A program made the position numbers and the translations under genes. The notes beneath the pieces were generated by a model, which saw only the letters and a program-made list of their open reading frames with translations, did no database searches and was not told where the DNA came from. A stretch of 64,000 bases of DNA, from NCBI GenBank assembly GCA_964481575.1, contig CAYZTR010000004.1, positions 21,456 through 85,455 on the forward strand, written 5' to 3'. The stretch's first letter is position 1; the number at the start of each line of letters is the position of its first letter. The stretch is from UQRS01 sp964481575. Lineage in GTDB: Bacteria > Bacillota > Clostridia > Oscillospirales > Acutalibacteraceae. Below are positions 44,850 through 54,119 of this stretch, one piece after another.

Positions 44850-46232
44850 TCAAAACCCCTTTACGATCTCTTTAAAGGCTTTGCCCCGAACAGCAAAGTT
44901 TGGATAGGCGTCAAAGCTGGCACAGGCCGGAGACAAAGTCACAATATCCCCTGGCACAGCCTCCTGCCGGGCCATGCGTACCCCTTCCTCCATGCTGGGT
45001 GCATGCAGAATCCGGGGATGGCCCTCCATATAACCGGGATCCTCCCGCACTACCTTTTCAATGGCGTCAGCGGTAGGTCCGGACAGAATCAGCAGCTTCA
45101 CCTTCTCCACGATATAGGGTGCCATGGGATCAAAGGGAATATGCTTATCATAGCCGCCTGCCAGCAAAATTACCTGTTGCTGGAAGGAGCGCAGCCCCGC
45201 AATAGTGCGGGTAGGGCTGGAGGCGATGGAATCGTTATAATACCGGACACCATCCACCTCCCGAACAAACTCGATGCGGTGTTCCACTCCCATAAAAGTG
45301 CGGGCCACCTGTGCAAGGATCTCCGGCTCCACATAACCCCAAACCGCCGAAATAGCCGCCAAATAGTTGGCCACGTTATGATCCCCTACAATGGCAATTT
45401 CCTCCCGGTGGAACACCGGGGTATCCTTGCCATTATGCCGGAAATGGAGAACGCCGTCCTCCGCCAGATAGGCGCCGTCTTCCACTGGGCCACGCATAGA
45501 GAAGAAATACATCTGCCCCCGAACGTCCTCGGAAAAGGAACGGGTGATGTCGTTATCATAATTCAGCACCGTCCGGGAAAAGCCATTCTGGTGCAGAAGC
45601 ACATTGCGCTTGGCGTTTACGTACTCATCCATATCCTTATGGATGTCCAAGTGGTTCGGGGCCACATTGGTAACCACCGCCACATCAGGACTCTTCCGCA
45701 TGGAAATTAGCTGGAAGGAGGAAAGCTCCACCACCACAAAGTCATCAGCCGTCATTTCCTCAATATCGGGCAGCAGAGGCTTGCCGATGTTGCCGCCCAC
45801 ATAGACCTTCTTCCCTGCCGCCTTCAGCATCTCGGCAATGAGGGTAGTGGTCGTTGTCTTACCGTCTGAACCGGTAACGGCAAAAATGGTAGCAGGACAC
45901 AGGTCGAAGAACACCTCCATTTCAGAGGTGACGGCCACGCCTTTCCGGCGGTATTCCGAAAGAACCGGCAGATTAAAGCTCATCCCCGGGGTACGGAACA
46001 GAATATCCACATTCAAACGCTCCAGATAATCCTCCCCCAAATGGAGGATCGCTCCGGCGGCCTCCAACTGATCCGCCGTCTCCCCCAACTGCTCCCGGCT
46101 CCGGCGGTCACAGGCGTAGACGATGGCCCCCTCTTTCAGAAAACGGTAGATCATAGGGGTATTGCTGATACCGATACCGCAGACGGCAATCCGCTTCCCC
46201 CGTACATTTTCAAAAAACTGCTTATAATCCAT
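44850..46232 (-). CDS. murD: UDP-N-acetylmuramoylalanine-D-glutamate ligase
   Basis: Adds D-glutamate (from MurI) to UDP-MurNAc-Ala. 460 residues. The N-terminal Rossmann-like UDP-binding domain starts VCGIGISNTP, the ATP P-loop is TGSDGKTTTT, and the C-terminal Mur ligase domain has LLAGGYDKH and LSPACASFD. GGAGG precedes ATG 46232. The transcript begins near 46475, giving a 240-nt leader. Confidence 0.95.
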   Translation of the reverse strand: MDYKQFFENVRGKRIAVCGIGISNTPMIYRFLKEGAIVYACDRRSREQLGETADQLEAAGAILHLGEDYLERLNVDILFRTPGMSFNLPVLSEYRRKGVAVTSEMEVFFDLCPATIFAVTGSDGKTTTTTLIAEMLKAAGKKVYVGGNIGKPLLPDIEEMTADDFVVVELSSFQLISMRKSPDVAVVTNVAPNHLDIHKDMDEYVNAKRNVLLHQNGFSRTVLNYDNDITRSFSEDVRGQMYFFSMRGPVEDGAYLAEDGVLHFRHNGKDTPVFHREEIAIVGDHNVANYLAAISAVWGYVEPEILAQVARTFMGVEHRIEFVREVDGVRYYNDSIASSPTRTIAGLRSFQQQVILLAGGYDKHIPFDPMAPYIVEKVKLLILSGPTADAIEKVVREDPGYMEGHPRILHAPSMEEGVRMARQEAVPGDIVTLSPACASFDAYPNFAVRGKAFKEIVKGF

Positions 46233-46482
46233 AACGGTACCTCCAACGAAACAAAATTTGCACAACAATTCATCCGGCGCAAAAATACATTGTCGCAAAA
46301 ACATATTTATAGCCAAAAGGAGTCTCACAACACAAGGTCTCCGCTCAGCTATGGCCGCCTGCTACAGCGAACGGCATATTCAAACATATGATACCATGAG
46401 CGCAGCGAATGGGATCATGCGCCATCCCCGCCGGTCCCCCGGTGTGGGGGCGATTTGTGGGTATCATGATTGCTTTGCAATT
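46233..46482 (-). promoter_or_regulatory. Long 5' leader of murD with large inverted repeat
   Basis: About 240 nt between the predicted transcription start and murD. Perfect 8-nt arms ATGATACC/GGTATCAT (46388-46395 and 46460-46467) enclose a GC-rich core with CCCCCAC..GGGGG. No frame with a good ribosome site was seen. It may be a structured leader; no known riboswitch was recognised. Confidence 0.35.
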
Positions 46483-46510
46483 ATTATACCATGAAGTAAA
46501 AAAATAGCAA
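46483..46510 (-). promoter_or_regulatory. Promoter of the murD operon
   Basis: TTGCTA (46510-46505), 16 nt, consensus TATAAT (46488-46483) on the minus strand. Confidence 0.6.
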
Positions 46511-46607
46511 GGAGAAATATGGGGAAAGGAACCGCTCAGACACATTTCCTGCCGGGGTCCGGCCATCATTTCCTACAGCACCGGTGCATTTGCTGCAGAA
46601 GGAAACA

Positions 46608-46637
46608 TTGACAACGCACGGAGATTTATGGTATACT
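46608..46637 (+). promoter_or_regulatory. Promoter of rnpB
   Basis: Consensus TTGACA (46608-46613), 18 nt, TATACT (46632-46637). The predicted start is at the 5' end of the RNase P RNA. Confidence 0.8.
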
Positions 46638-46644
46638 ACCCCTG

Positions 46645-46973
46645 GCGACCGGGTTGGACAGCTGCGGGCCTTTGGCCTGAGGAAAGTCCGGGCTCCACAG
46701 GGCAGGATAACGGTTAACGACCGCCGAGGGTGACCTTAGGGATAGTGCAACAGAAAGAAACCGCCATGTCTGCATGGTAAGGATGGAAAGGCGAGGTAAG
46801 AGCTCACCGGCGTGCGGGAGACCGCACGGCCATGTAAACCCTATCCGGAGCAACACCAAGTGGAACGATACATTGGCCCGATGTGTTCCGAAAGGTGGCT
46901 GGAGCTGTGGGGGCAACCCCCAGTCGAGATAGATAGCTGTTCACGACAGAACCCGGCTTATAGATCCGGTCGT
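46645..46973 (+). ncRNA. rnpB: RNase P RNA (class A)
   Basis: The catalytic RNA of RNase P, processing tRNA 5' ends. Conserved blocks: GAGGAAAGTCCGGGCTCC near the 5' end (P4/J3-4 region), ATAGTGCAACAGAAA, and ACAGAACCCGGCTTATAG near the 3' end. The terminal helix pairs CGACCGG (46646-46652) with CCGGTCG (46966-46972). About 329 nt. Confidence 0.96.
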
Positions 46974-46983
46974 ATTTCAAAAG

Positions 46984-47030
46984 AAAAAGAGAGTATCCCG
47001 CTGAAGGAGATGCTCTCTTTTCTTTTTATT
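46984..47030. terminator. Bidirectional terminator, rnpB versus the yicC operon
   Basis: Stem GAGAGTATC / GATGCTCTC extended by A and T runs on both sides. It closes both rnpB and the convergent operon ending at 47026. Confidence 0.85.
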
Positions 47031-47445
47031 CTGATTCAGTATACGACAGAAAAATGGCATCGAATTCCGGGGCGGCGCGTTTCAAACTGATGGGGCGGCC
47101 ATTCTTCAAAAAGCAATGGCTGCTGGTGCCCAAATTTCGGAGTTCGCCGGTGGCTTCATCCACCACCCGATAGGTAAGGGACAGCCGGGTGCCGGTATAT
47201 TGGGTGATGGTTACCTGAATAGCCACAGTGTCGCCGAACCGCACCATGGATTTATATTCGCTGGACACCGACAGTACCGGGGTAGTAATGCCGGCCTGTT
47301 CCATCACCACCATGGGAAGGCCCATCTGATCTAAAGCGGCCACTCTGGCCTCCTCAAACCAGCGAATATAATTGGAATGATGGACAATGGCCATCTGGTC
47401 GGTCTCATAATAATGGGGACTGCGAAGATAAGGGTTCAATTTCAT
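47026..47445 (-). CDS. Hotdog-fold acyl-CoA thioesterase (YbgC/4HBT family)
   Basis: 139 residues. The N-terminal YYETDQMAIVHHSNYIRWFEEAR is the 4HBT signature, with Asp and His/Asn in the catalytic region. It hydrolyses acyl-CoA thioesters; the substrate is unknown. It is the last gene of the long operon, 26 nt after thiN. Confidence 0.92.
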   Translation of the reverse strand: MKLNPYLRSPHYYETDQMAIVHHSNYIRWFEEARVAALDQMGLPMVVMEQAGITTPVLSVSSEYKSMVRFGDTVAIQVTITQYTGTRLSLTYRVVDEATGELRNLGTSSHCFLKNGRPISLKRAAPEFDAIFLSYTESE

Positions 47446-47471
47446 AAGTACGATTCCTTTCTGTTACCCGT

Positions 47472-48101
47472 TCATTCTTTCATCTGCATTACCAACAGCG
47501 CACCATCGGCCACCGACAAAGTAACGGCATCCTCCAGCTGCTCATTGGAAACGCTGATGGGCATGGCCGGATCCAGGGTCGCCTGTTCCAAGCGCCACCG
47601 TGTACCGGTCAGGGTGACGCCCCTGGCAGGGCCATTTACCGGCAGGATGGAGAAATACTTTCCCCAGGCCGGCAGGGTCAAACTGCCATTTTTCAGCAGC
47701 CGGATCCGGTGGGTTTCGCTGCAGATCTCCCCGGCCGCACCCCGCTGCTCCAAAAAAGAAAGCAGCGCCAGATTGGCCAGGGTATGATCCAGGCGGCCGC
47801 CCAGGGCACCCAACAGCCGGAACCGGCAAAATCCCCGCTCCAATCCGGCAAACAACGCCTCATGGGAATCGGTATAGTCCTTTGCCGCCGGCAGCCGCAC
47901 CGTTTCCACCGCCGGCAGCACACCCCGATAGGAATCAAAGTCGCCCACCAGAAGATCCGGCGTAATTCCGGCAGCCAAAGCCGGTGTCAATCCGCCGTCC
48001 GCGCAGATAATATAATCCGTATCCGTTAATACATTCCGCAAAAATGCAGGTGTAGGAGGATCCCCGCCGCAGATGACTGCACAAGTCACTTTTGCATCCA
48101 T
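47472..48101 (-). CDS. thiN: Thiamine pyrophosphokinase
   Basis: Converts thiamine to thiamine diphosphate. 209 residues. Motifs: ICADGGLTPAL, LLVGDFDS and ALGGRLDHTLAN, then a C-terminal beta domain. It overlaps rsgA by 16 nt. The rsgA-(rpe)-thiN order is common in Firmicutes; rpe is absent here. Confidence 0.93.
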   Translation of the reverse strand: MDAKVTCAVICGGDPPTPAFLRNVLTDTDYIICADGGLTPALAAGITPDLLVGDFDSYRGVLPAVETVRLPAAKDYTDSHEALFAGLERGFCRFRLLGALGGRLDHTLANLALLSFLEQRGAAGEICSETHRIRLLKNGSLTLPAWGKYFSILPVNGPARGVTLTGTRWRLEQATLDPAMPISVSNEQLEDAVTLSVADGALLVMQMKE

Positions 48102-48970
48102 GGCTTTACATCCTTTACTAGTTCATATAAATGCAGGTAGCTTTCATACCGGCTGCGGGGGATCTTCCCCCGTGCTACAGCTGCCGCCACAGCGCAGCCC
48201 TTCTCCCCTATATGGGCGCAAGAGGTAAACCTGCACTGCCCCAAATAAGGCGCAAATTCTCGGAAGGCATCTGGTAAATCCTCCTTTAAAATAGGAGTCA
48301 CCCGCTCCAGATCCAAAGCAGCAAAGCCGGGGGTATCTGCCACATAACCGCCCCCGGGCAGATCGAACAATTCCACATGCCGGGTAGTATGCCGGCCGCG
48401 GCCCAGCTTTTCACTGACGTCACCGGTAGGGAGCTGCAATGCCGGAAACATGGCGTTGAGCAGGCTGGATTTCCCCACGCCGGAATTGCCGGTAAACACA
48501 GAAATCCCCTGCTGCAGTTCTTCCCGCAGGGTGTCGATCCCCTCCCCGGTAAGGCAGGAAACCACAAAGGTACGAAAACCGGCTTGCCGATAAATTTTCG
48601 ACCAGGCAGAAAAATCTCCCTGATCGCATTTATTGAATACCAGTACCGGTTCAATTTGCTTTTGCTCAGCCATGGCAATGAGCTGATCTATCAGCAGCGT
48701 GTTGGGAGCCGGGTTAGAAAAAGCCGATACCAGCAGTAGCCGATCAATATTAGCCAGCGGCGGCCGAACCAGGTGATTCTTCCGGGGAAGGATGGACAGG
48801 ACAGTAGAATCAGCTTCCCCGGTTGCGATTTCCACCTCCACCTGATCTCCTACCAATGGCTCCTGACCGGATTTTCGAAACTTGCCCCGGGCCCGGCACT
48901 GATACAGCACTCCTGCCGATTCCACATAGTAAAAGCCGGAAATGGCCTTTTTGATGAATCCACGAGCCAT
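48086..48970 (-). CDS. rsgA: Ribosome small-subunit-dependent GTPase A
   Basis: 30S assembly GTPase, 294 residues. An N-terminal OB fold is followed by a circularly permuted GTPase (FNKCD = G4, then GNSGVGKSSL = G1, DTPGF = G3). A C-terminal zinc finger supplies CRFTSCAH and a later Cys. ATG 48970 lies 1 nt after the prkC stop; a GTG at 48979 would overlap prkC. Confidence 0.95.
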   Translation of the reverse strand: MARGFIKKAISGFYYVESAGVLYQCRARGKFRKSGQEPLVGDQVEVEIATGEADSTVLSILPRKNHLVRPPLANIDRLLLVSAFSNPAPNTLLIDQLIAMAEQKQIEPVLVFNKCDQGDFSAWSKIYRQAGFRTFVVSCLTGEGIDTLREELQQGISVFTGNSGVGKSSLLNAMFPALQLPTGDVSEKLGRGRHTTRHVELFDLPGGGYVADTPGFAALDLERVTPILKEDLPDAFREFAPYLGQCRFTSCAHIGEKGCAVAAAVARGKIPRSRYESYLHLYELVKDVKPWMQK

Positions 48971-48971
48971 A

Positions 48972-50927
48972 CTATTCACTGGCCTTGGGGTAATCGTAGG
49001 TTTCTACAGCCGTTGCGGTTCCCGCTTCAAAATCAATGGTATAGGACATATATTTATCGTTGTTCAGCTTAATCAGAGCGGAAACCGAGCCGGTACCGGT
49101 CACCGAGAAGGTATAGCTGGTCTTGACGCTGGTATCCACCTTCTTGCTCACCGAGTTTTGCTCCCCGTCAATCCAGATGGAAACCACACAGTCGCCGCTC
49201 TCCTTATAATCCGCCGGCAACGGCACCGTCACATCTACAGTGGTATCCTGATTGGCCGAGATGCCGTTGGACACCGAGATATTGACGGCAGTTCCCTTTT
49301 CGGCCTGGGTTACCTTTTTGGGATCCGGTGTCTGGGACACTACAATCCCTTCGGGGGAATCGGAATTCACCTGGGAAATGGAGCCAACCGTCAGGCCCTT
49401 TTCCAGGATCAGTTGCTTGGCCACCGCTTCGGTCTTGCCAACCACACTGGGCACATCCACATAGACGGTGGGAGAACCGGTGGAAACATAAATGGTAATG
49501 GTACTCCCTTCTTCCACACTGTCTCCCCGCACCGGATAGGTATTCACTACCACGCCGGCGGCAATATCATCGTTGGCCACCTCGGCACGAACCACCTTAA
49601 ATCCGGCATTTTCCAGCGTGCTGGTGGCAGTGGAAGCATCCATATTATACACATCCAACACCTTAACCGTGGGCTTACCGGAGCTGACCTTTACCTCAAT
49701 GATCTTGGAATCCTTAATGGACTTGCCTGCCACCGGATCCTGGGAGAAAACCTGCCCGTAAGCATACTCGTCATTTGCCTCCCAGGCCACGATCTGAATA
49801 TTATAGTCGGCGTATTCCCCGGTGGTCAGCGCCTGATAATCCACGCCCAACAGATTGGGGCAGACAATGGCGCTGCCGGTGGAACCAAACATCTTGGGGA
49901 CAATAAAAACGCCAAACATAATGATCAGACCCAGAACAATAGCGCCAGCCACCCCGGCCAACACCGGAAGAAAGGAAGACTTCTTCTCCTCCTCTTCCTC
50001 CTCCCGTTCCTGCCGGGGCTCCCTGGCCCGGATCTCCGCAGTGGAAACATACTTGGTGGGAGAGTTATCCACAAAATAATCATAATGGAAGGTCACGGAA
50101 GGATCCCGCTTAAACTCCTCCAAATCCTTGAGCATTTCGGCTGCCATTTGATACCGCCGGGAAGAGTCTTTCTGCATGGCGTGCATGGTGATCTGCTCCA
50201 GGCCGATGGGGATGGATCCGTTGATCTCCCGGGGCAGCTGCGGTTCGGTTTGCAGCTGCATAATGGCCACCGAAACAGCAGACTCGGCCTGGAAGGGCAA
50301 GCGGCCGGTCAGCATTTCGTAGAGCATAACCCCCACCGAGTACACATCGGCCTTTTCGTCGGTGGTCTCTCCGCGGGCCTGTTCGGGGCTGATGTAATGC
50401 ACCGAACCTATGGCCTTGTCGGTCATGGTCTTGTGCTCGCTCCGGGCAAACCGGGCGATGCCGAAATCTGTGACCTTAATAGTGCCGTCAGAACAGAGCA
50501 TAATATTCTGGGGTTTCACATCCCGATGCACAATGCCCTTATCATGGGCGTGCTGCAAGCCCCGCAGAATCTGAATGGTAAAATGAATGGCGTCCTTCCA
50601 GGACAGGCTGCCCTGCTGCTCAATGTACTCCTTCAGGGTGATGCCGTCAATGTACTCCATAACGATATACTGCATCAAATCCCCGAAGCTCACATCATAC
50701 ACCTTGACGATATTCGGGTGGGATAACACAGCAATGGCCTTGGACTCATTTTTGAACCGGCGAAGAAAATCCTCATTGGCCACATACTCCTCTTTGAGGA
50801 TCTTTACCGCTACAGTGCGTCCCTCAATGGCGTCGTAGGCCTTATAGACCACGGCCATACCGCCAACGCCCACAATTTCCTGCAATTCATAACGACCATC
50901 CAGCCGTTTACCAACAAAATTTTCCAT
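48972..50927 (-). CDS. prkC: PASTA-domain Ser/Thr protein kinase
   Basis: 651 residues. Cytoplasmic Hanks-type kinase at 1-275 (Lys42, HRD at 134-136, DFG at 154-156, SVHYISPEQARG activation loop), an acidic/basic juxtamembrane segment (about 300-317), a helix at 319-343, then three PASTA repeats (about 357-560) and a C-terminal beta domain with VETYDYPKASE at the end. It senses muropeptides/lipid II and regulates growth and spore germination. Gene order prpC-prkC-rsgA is standard. Confidence 0.96.
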   Translation of the reverse strand: MENFVGKRLDGRYELQEIVGVGGMAVVYKAYDAIEGRTVAVKILKEEYVANEDFLRRFKNESKAIAVLSHPNIVKVYDVSFGDLMQYIVMEYIDGITLKEYIEQQGSLSWKDAIHFTIQILRGLQHAHDKGIVHRDVKPQNIMLCSDGTIKVTDFGIARFARSEHKTMTDKAIGSVHYISPEQARGETTDEKADVYSVGVMLYEMLTGRLPFQAESAVSVAIMQLQTEPQLPREINGSIPIGLEQITMHAMQKDSSRRYQMAAEMLKDLEEFKRDPSVTFHYDYFVDNSPTKYVSTAEIRAREPRQEREEEEEEKKSSFLPVLAGVAGAIVLGLIIMFGVFIVPKMFGSTGSAIVCPNLLGVDYQALTTGEYADYNIQIVAWEANDEYAYGQVFSQDPVAGKSIKDSKIIEVKVSSGKPTVKVLDVYNMDASTATSTLENAGFKVVRAEVANDDIAAGVVVNTYPVRGDSVEEGSTITIYVSTGSPTVYVDVPSVVGKTEAVAKQLILEKGLTVGSISQVNSDSPEGIVVSQTPDPKKVTQAEKGTAVNISVSNGISANQDTTVDVTVPLPADYKESGDCVVSIWIDGEQNSVSKKVDTSVKTSYTFSVTGTGSVSALIKLNNDKYMSYTIDFEAGTATAVETYDYPKASE

Positions 50928-50989
50928 AAGTCAACTTCCGTTCCCCGCAAATGCGGCGTAATTTCCTTTGGGTTTGATCTGCAGCAGCT

Positions 50990-51718
50990 TCAGTTTGCAA
51001 TAATTACCACAGTAATATTGTCGCCGCCGCCGCCTGCATTGGCAGCATCCACCAACGCCTCCGGACAATCCTGCAGTTGCTTGTGCTGCAAAATGGCGGA
51101 AATCTCCGACGCATCCACAAAATTAGTAAGTCCGTCGGTGCAGATCAACAAGGCCTGACCTTCCTCGAATCGCTCCTCATTATAGTCCACATCAATAGAT
51201 TCCTCTACCCCCAACGCCCGGGTAATCAGGTTCTTTTTGGGGTGCTTTTTGGCCTCCTCCGGGGTGATACGACCATCCTCAATCATATCCTGCACCAGAG
51301 AATGATCCTTGGTAATCTGCTGCAAACCAGCGTCAGACACCCGATAGGCCCGACTGTCCCCGGCGTGCACCACCTGGATCAGGTCGCCGGAAATCACAGC
51401 AGCCACCACAGTGGTTCCCATACCGGACAGCTCGGCCACCGACTTGGACATATCAAAGACACTGACATTGGCCGAGTAAACCGCCGATTGCAGCATGGTG
51501 CGGATGGAATTAGCAGTCATCCCCTGCCGATAGGTGGAAGAAATGATGTCAGAAATCATCTTAACGGCAGTGGCGCTGGCAATGTTGCCACCGTTAGCGC
51601 CCCCCATACCGTCACAGACCACCGCCCAGGCCACACCGCCCGGCAGCTCTCCGGCCGCATAGGAATCCTGGTTGGTCTGCCGCATTTTTCCCACGTCGGT
51701 TTTGCTGACGATCTTCAT
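50990..51718 (-). CDS. prpC: PP2C-type Ser/Thr phosphatase
   Basis: 242 residues. Metal-binding Asp/Gly motifs: TNQDSY, VCDGMGG, GMGTTVV, HAGDSRAY, LLICTDGL and GGGDNITVV. It counteracts PrkC. The start overlaps the rlmN stop by 4 nt (ATGA). Confidence 0.96.
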   Translation of the reverse strand: MKIVSKTDVGKMRQTNQDSYAAGELPGGVAWAVVCDGMGGANGGNIASATAVKMISDIISSTYRQGMTANSIRTMLQSAVYSANVSVFDMSKSVAELSGMGTTVVAAVISGDLIQVVHAGDSRAYRVSDAGLQQITKDHSLVQDMIEDGRITPEEAKKHPKKNLITRALGVEESIDVDYNEERFEEGQALLICTDGLTNFVDASEISAILQHKQLQDCPEALVDAANAGGGGDNITVVIIAN

Positions 51719-52767
51719 GTTATTACCTCCCCTTCAAGGGTATGTTTCCGGCGCAGCTGCCCACAGGAAGCGTTGATGTCTGCCCCCAGGGTGCGGCGCA
51801 CAGTGGTATTGATGCCTTTGGTGTTGAGTCGGGCGGCAAACTGCTGTACCCGACGGTTGTCCGGCCGGCGGTAGCCGTTTTCCGCCACAGGATTGGCAGG
51901 GATCAGATTCACATGACACAGCATCCCTTTCAGCCGGGCCGCCAGTTCATCGGCACAGGCGTCTGTGTCATTGACCCCTTTCACCATGGCATATTCAAAG
52001 GAAATCCGTCTGCCGGTAGCCTGGATATAGTCTCGGCAGGCCGTTAAGAGGGTCTCCACATTCCACTTTTTATTCACCCGCATCATCTCCGAACGAATGG
52101 CATCGTTGGGGGCGTGGAGGGAAATGGACAGGGTCACCGGCAGCTGCTCCTCCAGGAGCTTGTAAATGCCAGGTACCACCCCTGAGGTGGAAACCGATAT
52201 ATGTCGCAGTCCGATATTCAGGCCCTCCTCCCGGGAGACCAACCGTAAAAACCGGATCGTATTGTCGTAATTATCCAGCGGCTCTCCCATGCCCATCAGC
52301 ACCACATTGGAGACCCGGATGCCGTTATCAGCAGCAGCGAAGCGCACCTGAGCCAGCATTTCCGAAGCCGTCAGATTCCGGGCCAGACCGTTCAACCCGG
52401 AAGCACAGAAGCTGCACCCCATACGGCATCCCACCTGGGTGGAAATGCAAACGGTATATCCGTGATGATAGGACATAAGCACCGACTCAATATATTCCCC
52501 ATCATGAAGACGGTAAAGATACTTTTTGGTTTCATCCAAGTGGCTTTCCAACTTTTGCTGAACAACCACCCCGGCAATGTAAAACCGTTCCTCCAACTGC
52601 TGCCGCAGAGATTTTGGAAGATTGGCCATTTGGTCAAAGGAGGTCACCCCCTTTTGCAGCCAACCGAAGATCTGGTCAATGCGGTACCGGGGCAACCCCC
52701 ATTCCTCCACCGCAACCTGGATCTCCTCCGGCAGCATAGAACCGATATCTGATTTCTCAAGATTCAT
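51715..52767 (-). CDS. rlmN: 23S rRNA/tRNA dual methyltransferase RlmN
   Basis: Radical SAM enzyme making m2A in 23S rRNA (A2503) and tRNA. The cluster motif CRMGCSFCASG is intact, followed by GMGEPLDNYDN and the C-terminal catalytic Cys (NASCGQL). The start is uncertain: ATG 52767 (10 nt after GAGGAAG) or 52797 (10 codons earlier, with a weaker GGAAG site). About 350 residues from 52767. Confidence 0.94.
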   Translation of the reverse strand: MNLEKSDIGSMLPEEIQVAVEEWGLPRYRIDQIFGWLQKGVTSFDQMANLPKSLRQQLEERFYIAGVVVQQKLESHLDETKKYLYRLHDGEYIESVLMSYHHGYTVCISTQVGCRMGCSFCASGLNGLARNLTASEMLAQVRFAAADNGIRVSNVVLMGMGEPLDNYDNTIRFLRLVSREEGLNIGLRHISVSTSGVVPGIYKLLEEQLPVTLSISLHAPNDAIRSEMMRVNKKWNVETLLTACRDYIQATGRRISFEYAMVKGVNDTDACADELAARLKGMLCHVNLIPANPVAENGYRRPDNRRVQQFAARLNTKGINTTVRRTLGADINASCGQLRRKHTLEGEVIT

Positions 52768-52802
52768 GGATCTCACTTCCTCTCGGGAGAGCACCATCTA
52801 TG

Positions 52803-54119
52803 TTACTTCCGCCGCAGTCGGGCCACGAAGAATCCGTCGGTCCCGCCCAACTGGGGCATCATGGTCAGCATTCCGTCCTCCACGGCCGATTTCACACCAG
52901 GCAAGGCAATGGGATCCAGGGAAAATTCCGGGTGCGCCGTCAGAAAACGGAAAACAATCTTTTGATTTTCACTGCGCCGCAGGGTACAGGTAGAATATTG
53001 TAACACACCGCCAGGCGCCACCGCCGCCGCGCCCCGCTCCAAAATCTGAAGCTGCAGGGCAGGGAGTCCCTTTAAGGTGTCGGGATTTTTATATTTTATG
53101 TCCGGCTTCCGGCGAATAATACCGAACCCGGAACAGGGCACATCACAAAGTACTTTTTGAAAACTGCCATCCGGTGCGCCAGCCGTGGCGTCATTGACCG
53201 TTGGCGCCACCGCCGTCAAACCCAGACGGTTCCGGCCTTCGGCAATAAGAGCCACCCGAGCCCGGTGCAAATCGCAGGAAACGACCGTGCCGGTATTCTC
53301 CATTCGCAGGGCAGCGGCAAAGCTCTTACCTCCAGGCGCAGCGCACAGATCCAGCATCCGCTCTCCCGGACGGGGATCCAGCACCTCCACCGACAGCTGG
53401 GAAGCCAGATCCTCCACAAAAAACAGCCCATCCGTGTACAGGGAGGTTTGCAGCAAATTGCCCAGTTTTGGCAAAGCCAAAGCAGTTTCCAGCAGGGTTT
53501 CCTGGGGTTCCAGCCCCAACGCAGTCAATTCCTTCTGCAGGGCAGCTGCTGTTGTTTTTTGAGTATTCACCCGGAGGTAGACCGGCGCCGGTTCCAGGCA
53601 GGCGGCCAGATACCCTTGGGTCAACGCTCTGCCATAGTCGGCCAGCAAATTCTGCACCAACCATAAGGGGCAGGAATAGGCCACCGACAAGTCTTCCGGC
53701 GTATCAGTCGAAAATTGGATCAAATCTTTTCCAGCCTGGGCAACCCGGCGCAGCACAGCATTGACAAAACCGGCCGCCCTGGCTTCTCTGGAATGACGCA
53801 CCAACTCCACCGCTTCATGGACAGCGGCAGCATCCGGCACACGATCCAGATATAGGATCTGGTAGGCTCCGGTGCGCAACACCTGGGTCACAAAGGGAGA
53901 GGTTTTCTTCCCGGCGGTTTGGAATCTGGCCAGGATAGCATCCAGGGTAGTCTGCCGCTCCAGCGTTCCATAAAACAGGGCGGAAACAAAGGCGGCGTCC
54001 CGGCCAGACAGCCCGGCCCGCTCCAAAGCCGCATCCAGTACCAGGTTGGAATACCCCTCCCCTAGGGTTACCCGGAGCAGGGCCTCCACCGCAATATATC
54101 TCGGATTCGCCATAGTCAT
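52803..54119 (-). CDS. rsmB: 16S rRNA m5C967 methyltransferase RsmB
   Basis: 438 residues. An N-terminal NusB-like RNA-binding domain (1-140) is followed by a Rossmann methyltransferase with LDLCAAPGGKS (SAM), CDVPCSGFG (catalytic Cys region) and LQYSTCTLRRSEN. It starts at 54119 overlapping the previous stop (TAATG). Confidence 0.95.
   Translation of the reverse strand: MTMANPRYIAVEALLRVTLGEGYSNLVLDAALERAGLSGRDAAFVSALFYGTLERQTTLDAILARFQTAGKKTSPFVTQVLRTGAYQILYLDRVPDAAAVHEAVELVRHSREARAAGFVNAVLRRVAQAGKDLIQFSTDTPEDLSVAYSCPLWLVQNLLADYGRALTQGYLAACLEPAPVYLRVNTQKTTAAALQKELTALGLEPQETLLETALALPKLGNLLQTSLYTDGLFFVEDLASQLSVEVLDPRPGERMLDLCAAPGGKSFAAALRMENTGTVVSCDLHRARVALIAEGRNRLGLTAVAPTVNDATAGAPDGSFQKVLCDVPCSGFGIIRRKPDIKYKNPDTLKGLPALQLQILERGAAAVAPGGVLQYSTCTLRRSENQKIVFRFLTAHPEFSLDPIALPGVKSAVEDGMLTMMPQLGGTDGFFVARLRRK

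Noticed and set aside
46626..47090. Short open frames within the RNase P RNA and its terminator
   Set aside because: The sequence is fully explained by rnpB; the frames overlap conserved catalytic-RNA blocks.
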